DNA from: Apricaphanius iberus
Taxonomy: Eukaryota > Chordata > Actinopteri > Cyprinodontiformes > Aphaniidae
DNA length: 64,000 nt
Reading direction: 5' to 3'
NCBI GenBank assembly: GCA_028564705.1
Contig: JAPXFQ010001528.1
Location: forward strand, 1 to 64,000
The translations under genes and the position numbers were made by a program. A model generated the notes under the pieces. That model ran no database searches, was not told where the DNA came from, and saw nothing but the letters and a program-made list of their open reading frames with translations. Below, piece by piece: positions 22,901 to 37,300 of this stretch (positions within the stretch are counted from its first letter, which is position 1; each line of letters opens with the position of its first letter).

Positions 22901-25313
22901 CAGATGCATCATTTTGTTGGTCACAGATTTCTAAAATCTTCCACCAAGGAGCTCAGATCAATTGTTGGTAGCATGCCTATCAGTGCAAGAAGTCCAGCTA
23001 TAAAACGTTCTGATTCATCACTCTTTGAAAATCAATTATTAGTAGAAGCAGTAAGATACGACAGCAAATCAGTCACATCAAATAACAAGGTAGGGTCAGG
23101 GGTTAGTGAGGCACATGGTCTGCAGAGGGCGCCAACAGTCTGCACTCAGTAGTAGCTATAAAACCTCCAATCAGCATGTGTTTTATATTCTTCATATTAG
23201 ATCAGGAGCTGATCATATTCAGCATCAGGGAAATGGTTGCCAGGTCTGAGCAACTACATTTAAATGCATCTAGGGTATATGCCATAAGAAGAGATGATTA
23301 AAAGTCTCTCAACTCCTACAATTTCTACAGCAACAAGTGTTGGGAGCAAGATATGAGATGGTTGGGGCTAGAGGCAGAAGCTGTGTAGAGGGAAACAGAC
23401 ATGAGGGGACAGGAGGAGACATGGGGAGATAGCAGGGGACATGAGGAGACATGAGGGGACACAGTATCTGATTTTAAATCTGCACTTTAGAAAATATTAG
23501 TGTTGCATAGGGTGGTTCAACGTCACATAAAACCCTACGGATTTGGAATGGGATGTCACCTGAGGTCATTGGTATGTCAAAGCAGAATAGTGAATAGTGT
23601 AGATGGATCCAGCCTACCGTACGCTGATAGTGGCTTCACCTCACTGTTCTCTGAAACAAAATTCAAATCTCCCGGAGTTTTAACATGTGCTAGTGTTCAA
23701 AGATAATCAATATGTAATTATCTTAAATGGTAAGACGATTAGTCCTGGTTATTTTCTCTGTTCTTTTTAACTTAGTTTGTTGATGTGGCTTCAAGTCACA
23801 CCAAAACCCAATCTAATCGTAGCTCATTGGACAAAAAATAAAGAGGTGAGGAAACCCAACCAATGGTCATTGACCTGCAGGAATTCCTCATACTGACGTA
23901 GTAACGGTGGAAAGGAAAACTCTCCTTTCACAGGAAGAAATCTCCAGCAGAAGCAGAACCTGACATAGCATGGCTGGCCACCTGACACAATCAACTGGGA
24001 GTTTGAGAATGCAGAGCAGCTACACAAATGGATCCAGGAGTATGTTCTGTGTTAAAGAAAAAATAAAGACCTAATGACAGTTTTAGCTCCATCGAGGAGA
24101 GAAGCATAGCTAAACAGATCAGTTCTGAGCCATTTTTCAGGCCTATTTATAGAGACAGACAGTTAGTTACAGCAATATCTTATTCATTTGCTTTGCGGAG
24201 TACAGAGACAGGGGTAAACACTGAAAGACAAGGCAATGTATACAGAAAGGGGACATCAGCTTAGCAGCAGAAGCTCAGCTGATGTCCCCCTACTGGAAGG
24301 TACCAGAGCCAAAAAGACTTCTATAAAGAGATAATACAAAGAGACCCTCATATCCAGCACCAATTGTTTGCATTTTGTTTGTCATTTTAGGACCTCTTGC
24401 GCAGGGACATTCTGTACTACAAGGGACGCATGGATATGGACCTAATGCAGGTGATAGATTTGGAAGATGGCAAAGAAAAAGATTTTAATATTACAGTGAA
24501 GAATGCCCTAAAGCTGCGGGCAAGGAGCGGTGATGAAGTCCACCTCCTGTGTACCAAGAAACCAGAACAGAAACAACGTTGGCTCCGAGCTTTTGCCGAT
24601 GAGAGGAAGCAGGTCCATCATGACCGTGAGACAGGTTTGATCCTTTACGTTACAGCTGATGTTATGGAAGAAGTTTGACACCTACATACTTTTCTACATT
24701 TTGTCATGTCACTAAACAAAGATCAGGTCAATGCCTAGGCTTTAGAAACCAACTCATTAGATCCATACAGTCATTGTATGATAGACCGATTGCCATGGTA
24801 AAAATTAACGGGCACTTAAATAATAATTTTCCTCTATATAGAGCAGGCCCCGGGGCCGAATGCAGCCCGCCATTTAGCCATTGATGCGGCCCTCTAAACT
24901 GTAGAGGACCATTTACATAGAACTTTTAAGTTCTCTTTATATGCACCGAAATACATTTTATTAATCAAATCAGTGTTTATTTGAATAGTCCCAAATCTCA
25001 TCATTATGAAAAGATGTTCAATATCATTTAATTTTAAGAAGTACTTGTTGAGACAGATATTTATTCATGTTTTAGTGGTTTGTTAAATATAGTTTTATTA
25101 ATGCTTTCTGCCACAACCGGCCCTTTAAGGACATTCATTATCTGTATGTGGCCCAAAATGGAAATGAGTTTGACATCTCTGATCTAGAGGGAACCATCAG
25201 GGATGTTGCCTTAGCCCGATGCTCTTTGCGTTATTCATAGAACCCTTGGTGCAAGCCATTAGGCACAATTAGGGGCTTAAAGGAATCACTATTGCAAATA
25301 CTGAACATAATAA

Positions 25314-25344
<31 letters not shown>

Positions 25345-28300
25345 AATAGGACTTTTTGCAGATAATAATGTTATTACCCAAAACCCTGATGGAACCCTCC
25401 CTAAACTAATGACAACTCTAACAGAGCTGTCAACTGTCTGCCTGTCATATGGGCATCACCTAAACACAGGTCTTGGCTATTCACTACTCCTCCAACAAAT
25501 TCATTAGAAATAATTATAAACTGAAATGAGACTCTAAAAATCTCAAATACCTTATGTTATTGATTCAATACTCAAAAGATATGATACGCTGGAGAATGTT
25601 GATATTAGATTTTAGTGATAGGATAGAAATAGTGAAGATGAATCTGCTTCCTAGATTTTTGGATCTTTTCAGCCTTTCAGCCCTCTTTTCATCAGGATTT
25701 CAAATTCACAGTTTACTGCCTGGGACAGGCTGCTATCATGATTTGTGTGGTCAGGGACCAGACCAAGGATAACATTTAAGACACTCCAGATTGAAAAAGA
25801 GCATAGTGGTTCAGCGAGATTTAACGATTGCAAAAACTAAACGGTAACAATACTTTGTACATCAACTCAAAATGGGAAAAGGATCTGTGGAAGTGTCAGA
25901 GGGTGATTGGCTTTCAATGGGTGTGACAACCCACATGTACTAACTGGACAAGATGGAGGGAATTTGGATGGAAGACACTAAGCACTGGACAAAACGGTTT
26001 GTCATATAAGCAAAAAAGAAGCATCATTATTTCCTATACTTTATTAAAAATATGCAATATGCAAAATATCCCCCCATTTTTCTGTTTTTATGTTGTGATA
26101 CATAAAAAAATGCTAAAGACAATCAAAAAAAGCAACAACAAAGCCCAGTCTATTTTATTAGAGGTTCATGTATATAGCAACACAAAGTAATGTGGAATTT
26201 TGAATTGGAAGGAAAAGGGATATCTGGTCAATCCTTGAATGGTTTATCATTTTGTAGAGCTCCAGCGGTTCCAGCTGCAGGATTTTTGTGGTTTTTCAAA
26301 GCCATCGTTGCACATATAAAGGCTCAAGTTTTAGTCCATTCATCCTTGTAAAATAGTTTAAACATAGTCAGATTAGTCTGAAAGTAACTGGTAGTGGTCA
26401 TTGTTGAGTCTTTCTGCAGATTATAAAATGGATTTAGGTCTGAACTTTAACTGGACCATTTTAGCACTGGAACATGCTTTGATCTGAAGCTCTCCTATGT
26501 AGATGTAGGCTTAGTGTTGATGTCCTTTGTTGGTTTGGGATGTTGTTCTAGAACTTAACCCTACTTTAAAGGGCCTATATATGTGTTTAACCAAACATAA
26601 AAATATAAACATTTAAAACGTCTTCCTCATAGATGCTCCAGCATTGTCCTGGTCAGTAGAATGAGCACTGAGCTTTTCACCACGGTTGCCTCTATAAGTC
26701 TGTAAATTAACTTAAATGGGGAGAGATTGGGTCAAAAAAGGCAGATTTCCAGACTGCTTTCCATGGCAGCCTGTGTAATGGCGTCATGCGTGTTCATACG
26801 TGCTGCTATCTCCATCATAAACAAGTGTGGAGGGAGGGGTAACTGAAGGATGGCTTCAGCAGAGCATAAGAGGAGAGCAGCTTTTAGCAGCAGCTAAACT
26901 CCAGCCTAGACCCAAACTAAACTCACACAACAGTAACATTTCTTACCTCAGATGAAGTCATTTCTTTAAATCAGTAAATTGTCCAGGATGGGACAGACTC
27001 AGCTGCTGTTTCTGTGCGTTTGGCTGTGAGCTCTCACACAGCATGACTGCCTCATGCAGAAGCTTACCATTCAGGCTACAGTTACACCTTTGGCCTGAGG
27101 GGGCACTCGTGAGAAGAAAAAAAACTTTCAAACTTCTCATAGTTGCTTTAAGTATTCTTTCTCATGCCTTCTGCTGGGTTCCTTGGTCATCATGATGCTA
27201 GATGTTCTCTGATGTTTTCTAAGGAACCTTTCAGACCAGAAACAGAACAGCTGCTCTCATATTGAGACAGAAGGACCTGCCATTTTAAATTTGTATGTTT
27301 TACACACCATGTCTCCTTTTCCCTCTACTGTCACTATTAAGTTACATTCAATGATTATTGCGTTTTAATAGGGCTTTTTGTCTTCTCGGTTTTTAATTGT
27401 CTGCTGTAAAAGATGACAACCATTTGTCTTGGTATTATTATTCTGCAATACTTTAGGAGTAATCTAATCAGGAATAGTATAATTAAATAATGTGTGAAAA
27501 TATGTTTCAGGTATAATTAGAGTGTAGGAGACTGAGCATTTTTTTCTAACAGAAAACGTTTTTTGTTTTAAAGGTTTCTCACTTACTGAAGTCCAGAAGA
27601 AACAAGCCATGCTGAATGCCTTCAAAAGCCATCCAGCTGGAAAACCTAAAGGTATGTATTTAGGAGACTTAAAGCTAAGCACATTATTAGTACTCATTTA
27701 ATCTCACTTACTGTAAATCCACCTAAAAAACAAATCTAGTTTATCAAAGAGAAACATAGATGATGGGCTAAAAAATCCAGAACAACCATTATGATCCATT
27801 CTTAAGCACACTCTGAATTCTCAATGACAAAAGTAGCAAGATTTAGATGCATTTGTTCCACATTAGTTAAGTAAAGGGTGTGCTTGGTTTGTACCGAGCT
27901 GGATGCCACCAGAGGGCACCACAAATGGATTGGTAATAGTTTTTCTAGGACAGGATTTCTTTGTTCTTTGTTCGCTCACATTCTGTTTATTTAGTAATGC
28001 ACACATAGACAAAAAAAGAACAAATTAACAAACATATAACAGTTACATGTATTGCAGAACCTCCCTTCTTCCATTGTTGGTTCAGCTCTTAACTATGGGT
28101 TAAGTTAATAGGTCAAATATTTACACACAGACCAAATTTGGAAACAATCAGCATAGTAGAGTATAGACAGAAATATCACTTCTGATACACTGAATGCCGA
28201 TCCCTGCAAAGTTGTTATTGGTATTTAGTATGTTCTGAGAGTCCAGTTAAGTCTATTGTTCATAACTGTCTGTCTGTTGCACACTTTGTCAGCGTCAAAC

Positions 28301-31300
28301 AACGCTCACAACGTGTCTAGTTTGATGCTTGAAGCCTGCACCGCCAGCCACTTCTGCGCAAAAAAGAGCGCGTGGGCGGGGCTTCCTCTGTTGCCGGACG
28401 TTCTGAACTATGGCGGATCATATCGAGGAACTGGCTTGGCTGTATTTGCTAGATAAAGCTAAACATCGACATCTGGTGTATCAGCGCCCATTATTCAGAT
28501 GCGTTCTGAGTTTGGGAAGTTTAACCATTTACTCCAGGAGCTACGTATGGATGAGGTTCGCTTTCAGTGCTACTTCCGTCTGTCCCGCGCCTAATTTTAC
28601 GACCTCCTGAGACGCATCGGAGCTCAAATCTCCTACCAGGACACCAACTATGTGTTCTCTATTCCTCCTGTCCGTCTGCCTTCGGTAAGTGTTTTTTATG
28701 ATTTTTTAAATCTGCGTTATCTAGACTACTCACTCACAAAAAAGAGATAAAAATATAGCCGGGTTAGCAGACAATTTAATTTATGCGGTCCCGATCTCTT
28801 CTTTAAATAATTCACAGAATATTAATTACACTACCAAGTAGTTTTGAAATCGTGTTATTACATTATTTACATACACTATGCATATTATTCAACATCTACT
28901 TTGAAATCCAGTATGAAAATTGTATTTTTTTCCCTTTGACAATGGGATTAAACAGCTCTATTTTAATCCCATTCTGAAAAGAACCAGTAGCACAGATACG
29001 ACTTGGTGGACAAATTGGTGATTTTTTCTTTGTTCTGTGCTTGCAGATTTCTTTCTACTGGTGATTCCTACAGATCCATCGCCAGCAGCTTCAGCGTGGC
29101 CATTTCCACCGTCTCCACCATCATCCCTGATGTGGTGGCTGCCATCTGGGATGGTTTAGTGGATGAGTTTATGGCTGTGCCTGGAGAAGAAGAGTGGAGG
29201 TCCATTGCAGAGGAGTTTGAGGAGTGATGGAACTTCACCCTGTGCTGTGGTGCGATCGATGGGAAGCATGTGAGCCTGAAGGCACCCCCCGCCTCTGGCC
29301 CTTTTTTATCAATTACAAGTGGCAGCATTCCATTGTGCTCCTCGCTGTAGTGGATACCAACTATAGGTTCAGGGTCATAGATGTTGGAGGGTATGGGGAG
29401 TAGAGGGTGACAATGTTTTGGGATTCCCACGGGTCATGAGATTCCTGCAGGATTCCTGCAGGATTCCCGCGGGACGGGAGTCAATTTCAGTGTTGGTAAC
29501 GTGATCGGGACGGGACAGGAAATAATCCACGGGATCGGACGGGAAACCGGAAATAATAATTTAAATGTTTTTTTTTTTTACATTTATCTTGTCGGATATC
29601 AGGGAATTAGCTTTAAAAAAATGGGGAGCGAGCGCCATAGGAGGTAAATTACTAATCTACGGGATTCGGGTCGGGACAGGAGACTTTCTCTCTGGATTTT
29701 TTCTGTTGAAATAATGTGAAGAAATGCTAAAAATATATCTACTTCACGAAGTCATTAACCCTTATTTGCAGCAAATTGGACATTTTTTAGGAAAATACTC
29801 TGAATTACAAGGCTGTACAGAACAATGTGCTGCTGTAGATTTAACATGGAAAGTTCTAATTACTTGATTTTACTAAAAATAGGATGTGCTCTAAAGTGGT
29901 CCGGTCTCAGGCATGAAATGTTCCAGAGCTGAAAATGAGACCCAATCCGGCCTGGAATATCATTTATAAAACCTAGAAGTGCTTCGAATCCTTACTAAAA
30001 CGGTACTTAAGCTCAGCAACCTTTTTTAACTTATGCCTAGTAAGTTTCCGATCTATCAAACTTGGAGTACGCACAGCTACATGTACTTTCTGCTTTGTAA
30101 ATCCCACTCCTCCTGGAAATATGTTCAGGGGAAGCAGGGTATTCTGGCATAGGCGTAGAGGGAGAAGCAAGGTCCCAGACCGAACGGCCTGGATCAGCAC
30201 CAGGAGAGTGCTGACGTGAGGCCTTGAAGCAAGAAAGCCGGGCCGAGCAGTTAGAAGCTGGTCTGAGCAGCTGTGAGGGCGTCCGCCATGAGACACAGAG
30301 GCTGAAGGTCAAAGATCCTTCCAAGAGAGCCAGGGTGACGGAGCCGCAGCTGGGGAAGAAGGACTGGAGTCCCACTGGACAGAGGAGAGTTGCTGTAATC
30401 AGTAGTTAATGCAGCGTTTGGCCACTACATGCTTTATATTGAAAGGATAATTTATCTAATCCGGTCTTTTGGTGATTCTGAACACAAGGAGATGTAGGAA
30501 AACAACAAAAAGGCTGCTGTGTTTGTTTCCATGTGTTTCTATAGGATTCTATGAGCTGCACCTCTAATAAAAGGCTTTACAGCTTAATTAAAACTTACTT
30601 TCTGACGTCTATTGCTCCTTGAGGGGGAAATGTGTTCACCAGCTGAATTTAAAAAAAACTCAAAATGATGCTGGAACAGACCCGCCTTGAAAAGTTAGCA
30701 CCCCCTGCTGTCCTGTTTGGTAATTGCTTTGCAACGCAGAAAAATCCAGGGAGACAGAGGAGAAACAAACAGAGCACAATAAACAAAAAATATTTCAATT
30801 ATATACATCTGTGTCTGGGTGCAAAGTTGCTGTTGCAGAAGTATAAACTAGGCTGTAGTTGCTGCACTCAGGCACATTGGTTGAGTAAGCATTTGTTTTT
30901 AAATGCTTTGAAGAGTCATTTAGTTTTTTAAGTATTTTAGTTTTTAAACTAGAGCAGATTAAAGCCACTCTGGTTAGTGGAAATTAGACGGGATCGCCTT
31001 TTAGCCCAAGTCCGACCACGATCGAAAACCAACTTCAGCATCTTGTTTGCCTATTTATGCGGTTTCGAGAGGTCTCTGCTTTGTATTAATAGACAGTAAA
31101 GAATAATTTATCACAAATATCTTTCATGTTTTGTGTCTTGAGGAGTTCGTGGAACATTTTAAAGATTTGATCTGCTGTGAATGTCTGATGTACAGCCGTA
31201 GGATCAAAATATTACTATCAGGGCAAACATGCTAAGCATGGGGGTATTTGCGGTTTGTTATTATGCTTTTTGTTAGTATGGCATATACATTACCCACAAG

Positions 31301-34300
31301 TCACAAACATTTTTTGACAGCGGTACAAATTGAGCAAAAGGAGGAGCCTGCAGAAAAATAAGGTGTGGCTTGTAAAGCAGGTTTTGTGACTCACATCAGT
31401 GGTTTTTTGCTGTTTCATTCACTGATTTGTGTCTGTGTTTACACAGGTTATATCAAATCAAACTTTATTTATAAAGCGCTTTTCATACAAAAAAATGCAG
31501 CTCAAAGTGCTTTACAGATTAAAATGACCCCACATAACCTACATTCCCATCCCTTCCCCACAATTGTAAAGACAAAATGACAATTATTCCCCATTCTCAA
31601 TAAATGGATAATAAAATAACTAATAAAATGTGATAATGGAGAAGGTAAAACTGTAAAACATAAATTGTGTATTAAAACCTAACTATAATTAAAATAAAAA
31701 AACAAAATTAATTAATTAATTAAGCAAGCAATGCAGCTAAACAGGCTGAATAAATAATAATAATTTAAAAGCTAGACTAAAAAGGTGAGTCTTGAGCCTG
31801 TTCTTATAAACATGAACGTTCTCTGCGGCCCTGAGGTCCTTCGGCAGCCATGTGTCCTGACTTTTGGAATCACAAGGAGACAGCTGCCAGAGGAGCGCAG
31901 AGACCGCAAGGATTCGTATGGTAAAAGCAGTTCCGAAAGATAAGAAGGCCCAAGACCGTTAAGACACTTAAAAACCATTAGAAGTATTTTTAAATCTATC
32001 CTGAAACATACGGGGAGCCAATGCAGTGACTCTAAAACCAGAGTGATGTGCTCCCGCTTCCTGGTCTTCATCACTACAGGTGCTGCTGAGTTTTATAAAA
32101 GTTGTAGACCTGAAATACTCTTTTTGGGAAGACCAGAAAGCAGGGTATTGCAGTAGTCAATTCTGGTGATAAAAGCATGCATCAGTGTCTCCATATTGGC
32201 CCGAGAGAGAGCAGACTCTGGCGATGTTATTTAGATGATAAAAACCTATTTTGGTAATGTTTTTAATGTGAGGGATAAAAGTCAGCTCAGAGTCAAAAAT
32301 CACACCCTGGTTCTTCATTTGTACAGGATTAAAAGACAATGATTGTAGTTTTGGTAAAAGTTTCTCTCTCTGAGCCTCAGGACCGATAACTAAAACCTCA
32401 GTTTTGTTGTGGTTGAGCTGGAGAAAGCTTTATGCCATCCAGGATTTTATGTCGAAAATGCAGTTAAAAAGTGCATCCATTGGCCTTGTGTCATCAGGAG
32501 ACATGGAGATGTACAACTGTGTATCATCAGCATAACTGTGAAAGTTAACTCCATGTCTCCTGATAACACTGCCAAGAGGGAGCATATACATGTTAAAAAG
32601 CACTGGGCCTAAAACTGAACGCTGGTGAACACCACATGTGATTTTACGGACCTTAGAGGAACAGGAATTAAATCATTAAAATTTAAATTGCTCTTCTTCA
32701 ACAGGGGCCTCGCCACCGCCCGTTTAAAAGTGGCAGGAAAATAACCTGTCTGAAGCTAGCAATTCATCAGGGTTAAAATCTCCTCTCTAAAATAACCATA
32801 AAATTGTTTAAAAAACCTTGTGGGAATAGGGTCCAGAACACATGTGGTGGGCCTCATTGAGGAGAAAACTTTATTAAACCTCTCAGCTTCAACCAGGACA
32901 AAACTGTCCAGTGTCTCCTCAGGTAGACACACACTCTCAGATTTATCAAATGTCATACTACTTTGGGAGGATAAAATATTACATCTGATGGTGTCTACCT
33001 TCCCTCTGAAGTGGAGAGCATACTCCTCACAAAGAGTGTCTGATGGGGTTTTCTGGAAAGAATTAGGATCGCTATTCAAAATATTAGAAATTGTAGAAGA
33101 GAGAGTTTTAGGATTATTTTTGTTTTCTGTGATGATTTTGGAAAAGTAATCATTTCTGGAGTTTCTAACTGCTTTGTTGTATGATTTTAATTGTTCAGTG
33201 TAAATTTGCTTATTTATTGTGTTCTTATTTTTCCTCCATCTCCTCTCTGCCACCATGCAAGTTTTCTTTAGCTGTTTTAGATGTTCTTTTTTCCATGGTG
33301 ATGATGGTGACTGTAGTTTTTTTATTTTGGATGGGGCAAGCAAGTCCAGAGCAGATTTAAGTCTACTGTTAAAATTATTGAAAATAAAATCACAGGGGGC
33401 AGATAAATTAATAGGAGGGATCTCTTTAAAAGCTTCCAGAAAGCCAGCAGCCACTTCAGGGGTAAGATGGCGTTTCATTACAGTTCTGACAGAGGCTCCC
33501 CGCTGAATAATACTGGTAATGTTAAAAAACACACAGTAATGATCTGAGACCGCTAGATCCACAACAGACGATACACCGGTGGACAGGCCATATGTGATGA
33601 CCAAGTCCAGGGTGTGTCCTCTGTTATGAGTCGGCTGCACAACATGTTGAATAAATTCCATATAATTCAAGATGATTAAAAATTCTGCGGCAAAGAGGTC
33701 TAAAAGGTTATCTACGTGTAGATTAAAATCACCAGGTACAATAATTCTATTGAAGGAGTTGTGTAAAATTCAAAGGCATATAAAGTGTAACACATAAGAT
33801 CTGAGGAATGCTAAAAACAACTGTACTATATTCAAAAGTTGTAAAATTGTCAAATAAAACAGGTTTTGCAGAAAGAGTTAAAGAACATATAAAAGCAGTT
33901 CCGCCTCCTTTTTTTTCCATTCCTGGTTGAAAACATAACATAACATTCAGCTGTGGCTGGTGTGTTGGACAGAGGTGGTTGGGGACAGGCCAGGCTCATT
34001 AACAGCGTCTGGGTGCCCTGTCTGTTTAAATGAAGTCCATCTGGCCCAAAAAGATGCCTCCTGCTCCAGAAAATGTTAAAATTATCAATTAAACCAACGT
34101 TCTGCTGCACAGTAAGAGAGGAAAGCAAAGTGTTCAGAGATAAAAGCTGACTAAAACGTCCTATTCCTCTGTACATGGTGGGGATGGGGCCAGAGATAAA
34201 AACACACAGGTTTGTGTTTTTAAAAGATTTAAATGGTACATAAAATCACGCTTGAGATCAGACTGATGCATGCCGATGTCATTGGTACCGGCGTGGATTA

Positions 34301-37300
34301 TGATTTTACTCACTGTTGGGTGATTCTGGATGAGGTCTGGGATCCGCTGTGAGATGTCCACGACTGTCGCTCGGGGAGAACAGTGAGTGATGGCTCCTCT
34401 CATCCTGACGTGTCTAATGATTGAGTCTCCGATGATGAGGGTCCTGGGTGGCGGGTCGGCTGGTTTTGGATGTACAGAGGATCGGTCTAGGACCTGCTGG
34501 ATGTTGTGCAGCGTTTCCCCGGAACTGCAGCGATGGGACTCCTGTGCCGATGGCTCCTTACGAGGGTTCGGTATGAAGCTAACGACTCCTCCGCGGGATC
34601 GGGCTGCAGCCCGAGGTTTGGCCGTTGGTGTCCGACAGCTGCTCCCGCGGTAGAATAGGAAGGTGGTACCGCAGAGCTATGGGGCCCAGAAGCCGTCAGC
34701 GGAGGCAAGTCCTGCTCCAGGGGCTCGAAACGGTTGGCGAGCGGTAGGCCAGGTAGAGGAGATCGATGGCTAGAGCTCCTAGCCCCCCCCGCCGCAGCCA
34801 CAGCCAGGGCTAACCATCGACCAGGCACCCTGGAGCATTGGAATGGAGCAGAGGGGGACCGTGGGCTTTGCTCCTAGCTAGAGCCAGGGCGCCTCCTCCG
34901 CAGTTGTTGATTTACGGGCCTCCGGCGCCCCATAACCGTTTGGACTCCCAGCGGTGGGTCCACCCTCCACAGCTCAGTCGGGCTGGTACGGGATGGTGTC
35001 CACCAGTTGTGTGCTGTAGGTGGAGGCAAAGGTACAGCCGAAGATAATGTCCATGTCTCGCTCGTGGACATGTATGTGGATGAGTTTTTTACCATTTGAT
35101 TTAGATCAATTGGGGCAAAACTGCAAATGTACGATTTTTTTGTGTGACTCAAAGAACACAATTAGGAGCATTGTACTTAAGAAACTTAAAAGGTGTAACT
35201 ACTGTTGCTTTTTTTTAAGTTTGAAAAAATTGGCAATCACAAAATTGCAACACAATTTCCCTCTGTGACTTTAACTTCTCAGACATAAATATGTTTGCAC
35301 CAAAAATACCTTCATACAAAACTCAGTTTACAACTACAAAGTCTGAGGTCGAGGACTGATGAGCGTGAGAGCCACTCTCCAGGATGAAACATCCAAGCTC
35401 AATAAGTACTTTCAGGAAAAGGCCTCAAAGAATAACATACTCAGTGAATGCCTGATAGAATGTTGAGATGAGGAGGTGCTAGAGGAGGAACCATCATGGG
35501 AGGAAAAGCCCCTACATGGGACGTACCATTCGGAACATAAGTGGCTGATGTCAAGAAATCCTACCAATGACTAGAGAGGGCTGGCCTACAGGACACCACA
35601 GAGGCACTCATCCTGGCAGCACAGGAGCAGGCTCTGAGCACCAGAACGATAGAGGCCCAGATCTACCACAACAGATGTAGACCCAAGGTGTGGGCGGGGC
35701 AAAGAGTCATGTGAGACAATCCAGCAAATAAGAGCAGGATGTAAAATGCTGGTTATGGCGAACCAACCCGACATTGTGGTGGTTGATAAAGAGCAGAGGA
35801 AAGCCGTTGTGGAGGATGTGGCAATATCAAGAGATGGGAACATCAAGAAGAAGGAACATGACAAACTTGAGAAATACCAAGGGCTCAGAGAGGAGCTAGA
35901 GAAGGCTTGGAAGGTGAAGGTGACAGTAGGACCCGTGGTAACCGGAGCACTTAGGGCAGTGACCCACAAACTGGAGTAATGGCTCCAGCAGATCCTTGCA
36001 AGAATCTAAGACATCTCAGTCCAGAACAGTGCAGTACTTGGAACAACAAAGATGCTGCGCAGGACCCTCATGCTCCCTGTCCTCTGGTAGAGGAATCGAG
36101 CTTGGAATGGATATATGGAACCACCCAAATATATATAAATTAGTTTTCACAAAGTTTGCTGCTAAACTGCTTTTAGATCTTTGTTTCAGTTGTAAATATA
36201 ATTACAAGCACTTCATACATTTAAAAGGCATGCTCTCAATTAACTTCTGGGCCATATCCTGACTGATAGCAACCCATCCTTTCATAATCACTTCTTGGAG
36301 TTTGTCAGAATTAGTGGGTTTTCGTTTCTCCATCCGCCTCTTGAGGATTGACCACAAGTTCTCAATGGGATTAAGATCTGGGGAGTTTCCAGGCCATGGA
36401 CCCAAAATGTCTACGTTTTGGTCCCCAAGCCACTTAGTTATCACTTTAGCGTTATGGCACGTTGCTCCATCGTGCTGGAAAATCCATTGTTGTTCACCAA
36501 ACTGTTGTTGGATTGTTGGAAGAAGTTGCTTTTGGAAGGTGATTTGGTACCAAAAATTTAAGTGAGCCCACTCCCTTGGATGAGAAGCAACCCCACAAAT
36601 GAATGGTCTCAGGATGCTTTACTGCTGGCATGACACAGGACTGATGGTAGCGCTCACCTTTTCTTCTCCGGACAAGCCTTTCTCCAGATGCCCCAAACGA
36701 TCAGAAAGAGGCATCATGGGAGAATCTGACTTTGCCCCAGTCCTCAGCAGTCCATTCACCATACTTTCTGCAGAACATCAATCTGTCCCTGATGGTTTTT
36801 TGGAGAGAAGTGGCTTTTTTGCTGCTCTTCTTGACACCAGGCCATCTTCCAAAAGTCTTCGCCTCACTGTGCGTGCAGATGCGCTCACACCTGCCTGCTG
36901 CCATTCCTGAGCAAGCTCTGCACTGGTGGCACTCCGATCCTGCAGCTGAATCCTCTTTAGAAGACAATCCTGGCGCTTGTTGGACTTTCTCGGATGCCCT
37001 GAAGCCTTCTTAACAAGAATTGAACCTCTTTCCTTGAAGTTCTTGATAATCCTATAAATTGTTGATTTAGGTGCAATCTTAGTAGCCTCAACATCCTTGC
37101 CTGTGAAGCCATTTTTATGCAACCCTAATGATGGCTGCATGCGTTTCTTTGCAGCTCACCATGGTTAGCAATGGTAGAACAATGATTTCAAGCATCACCC
37201 TCCTTTTAACATGTTAAGTCTGCCATTCTAACCCAATCAGCCTGACATAATGATCTCCGGCCTTTTGCTCGTCAACATTCTCACCTTAATTAACATGACG

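Larger units (their letters stand above)
31443..35161 (-). mobile_element. L2-clade LINE, nearly full length but internally deleted
   Basis: The minus strand reads, 5' to 3': ORF1 with an esterase domain (35161-33990), endonuclease remnant and long linker (33941-32756), RT palm (about 32640-32390), and a C-terminal region (32339-31772). It ends in a 3' UTR starting AAATCAAACTTTATTTATAA on the + strand. The order matches L2 LINEs of fish. A deletion near 32640-32760 removed part of the RT fingers and motif A, and several frames shift. Confidence 0.88.

Noticed and set aside
24249..24289. Small hairpin in intron 6 as a microRNA precursor
   Set aside because: The 13-bp arms with a 15-nt loop are too short for a typical precursor stem.
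33219..33506. Plus-strand frames opposite the L2 LINE
   Set aside because: Antisense shadows of the 304-codon L2 frame.
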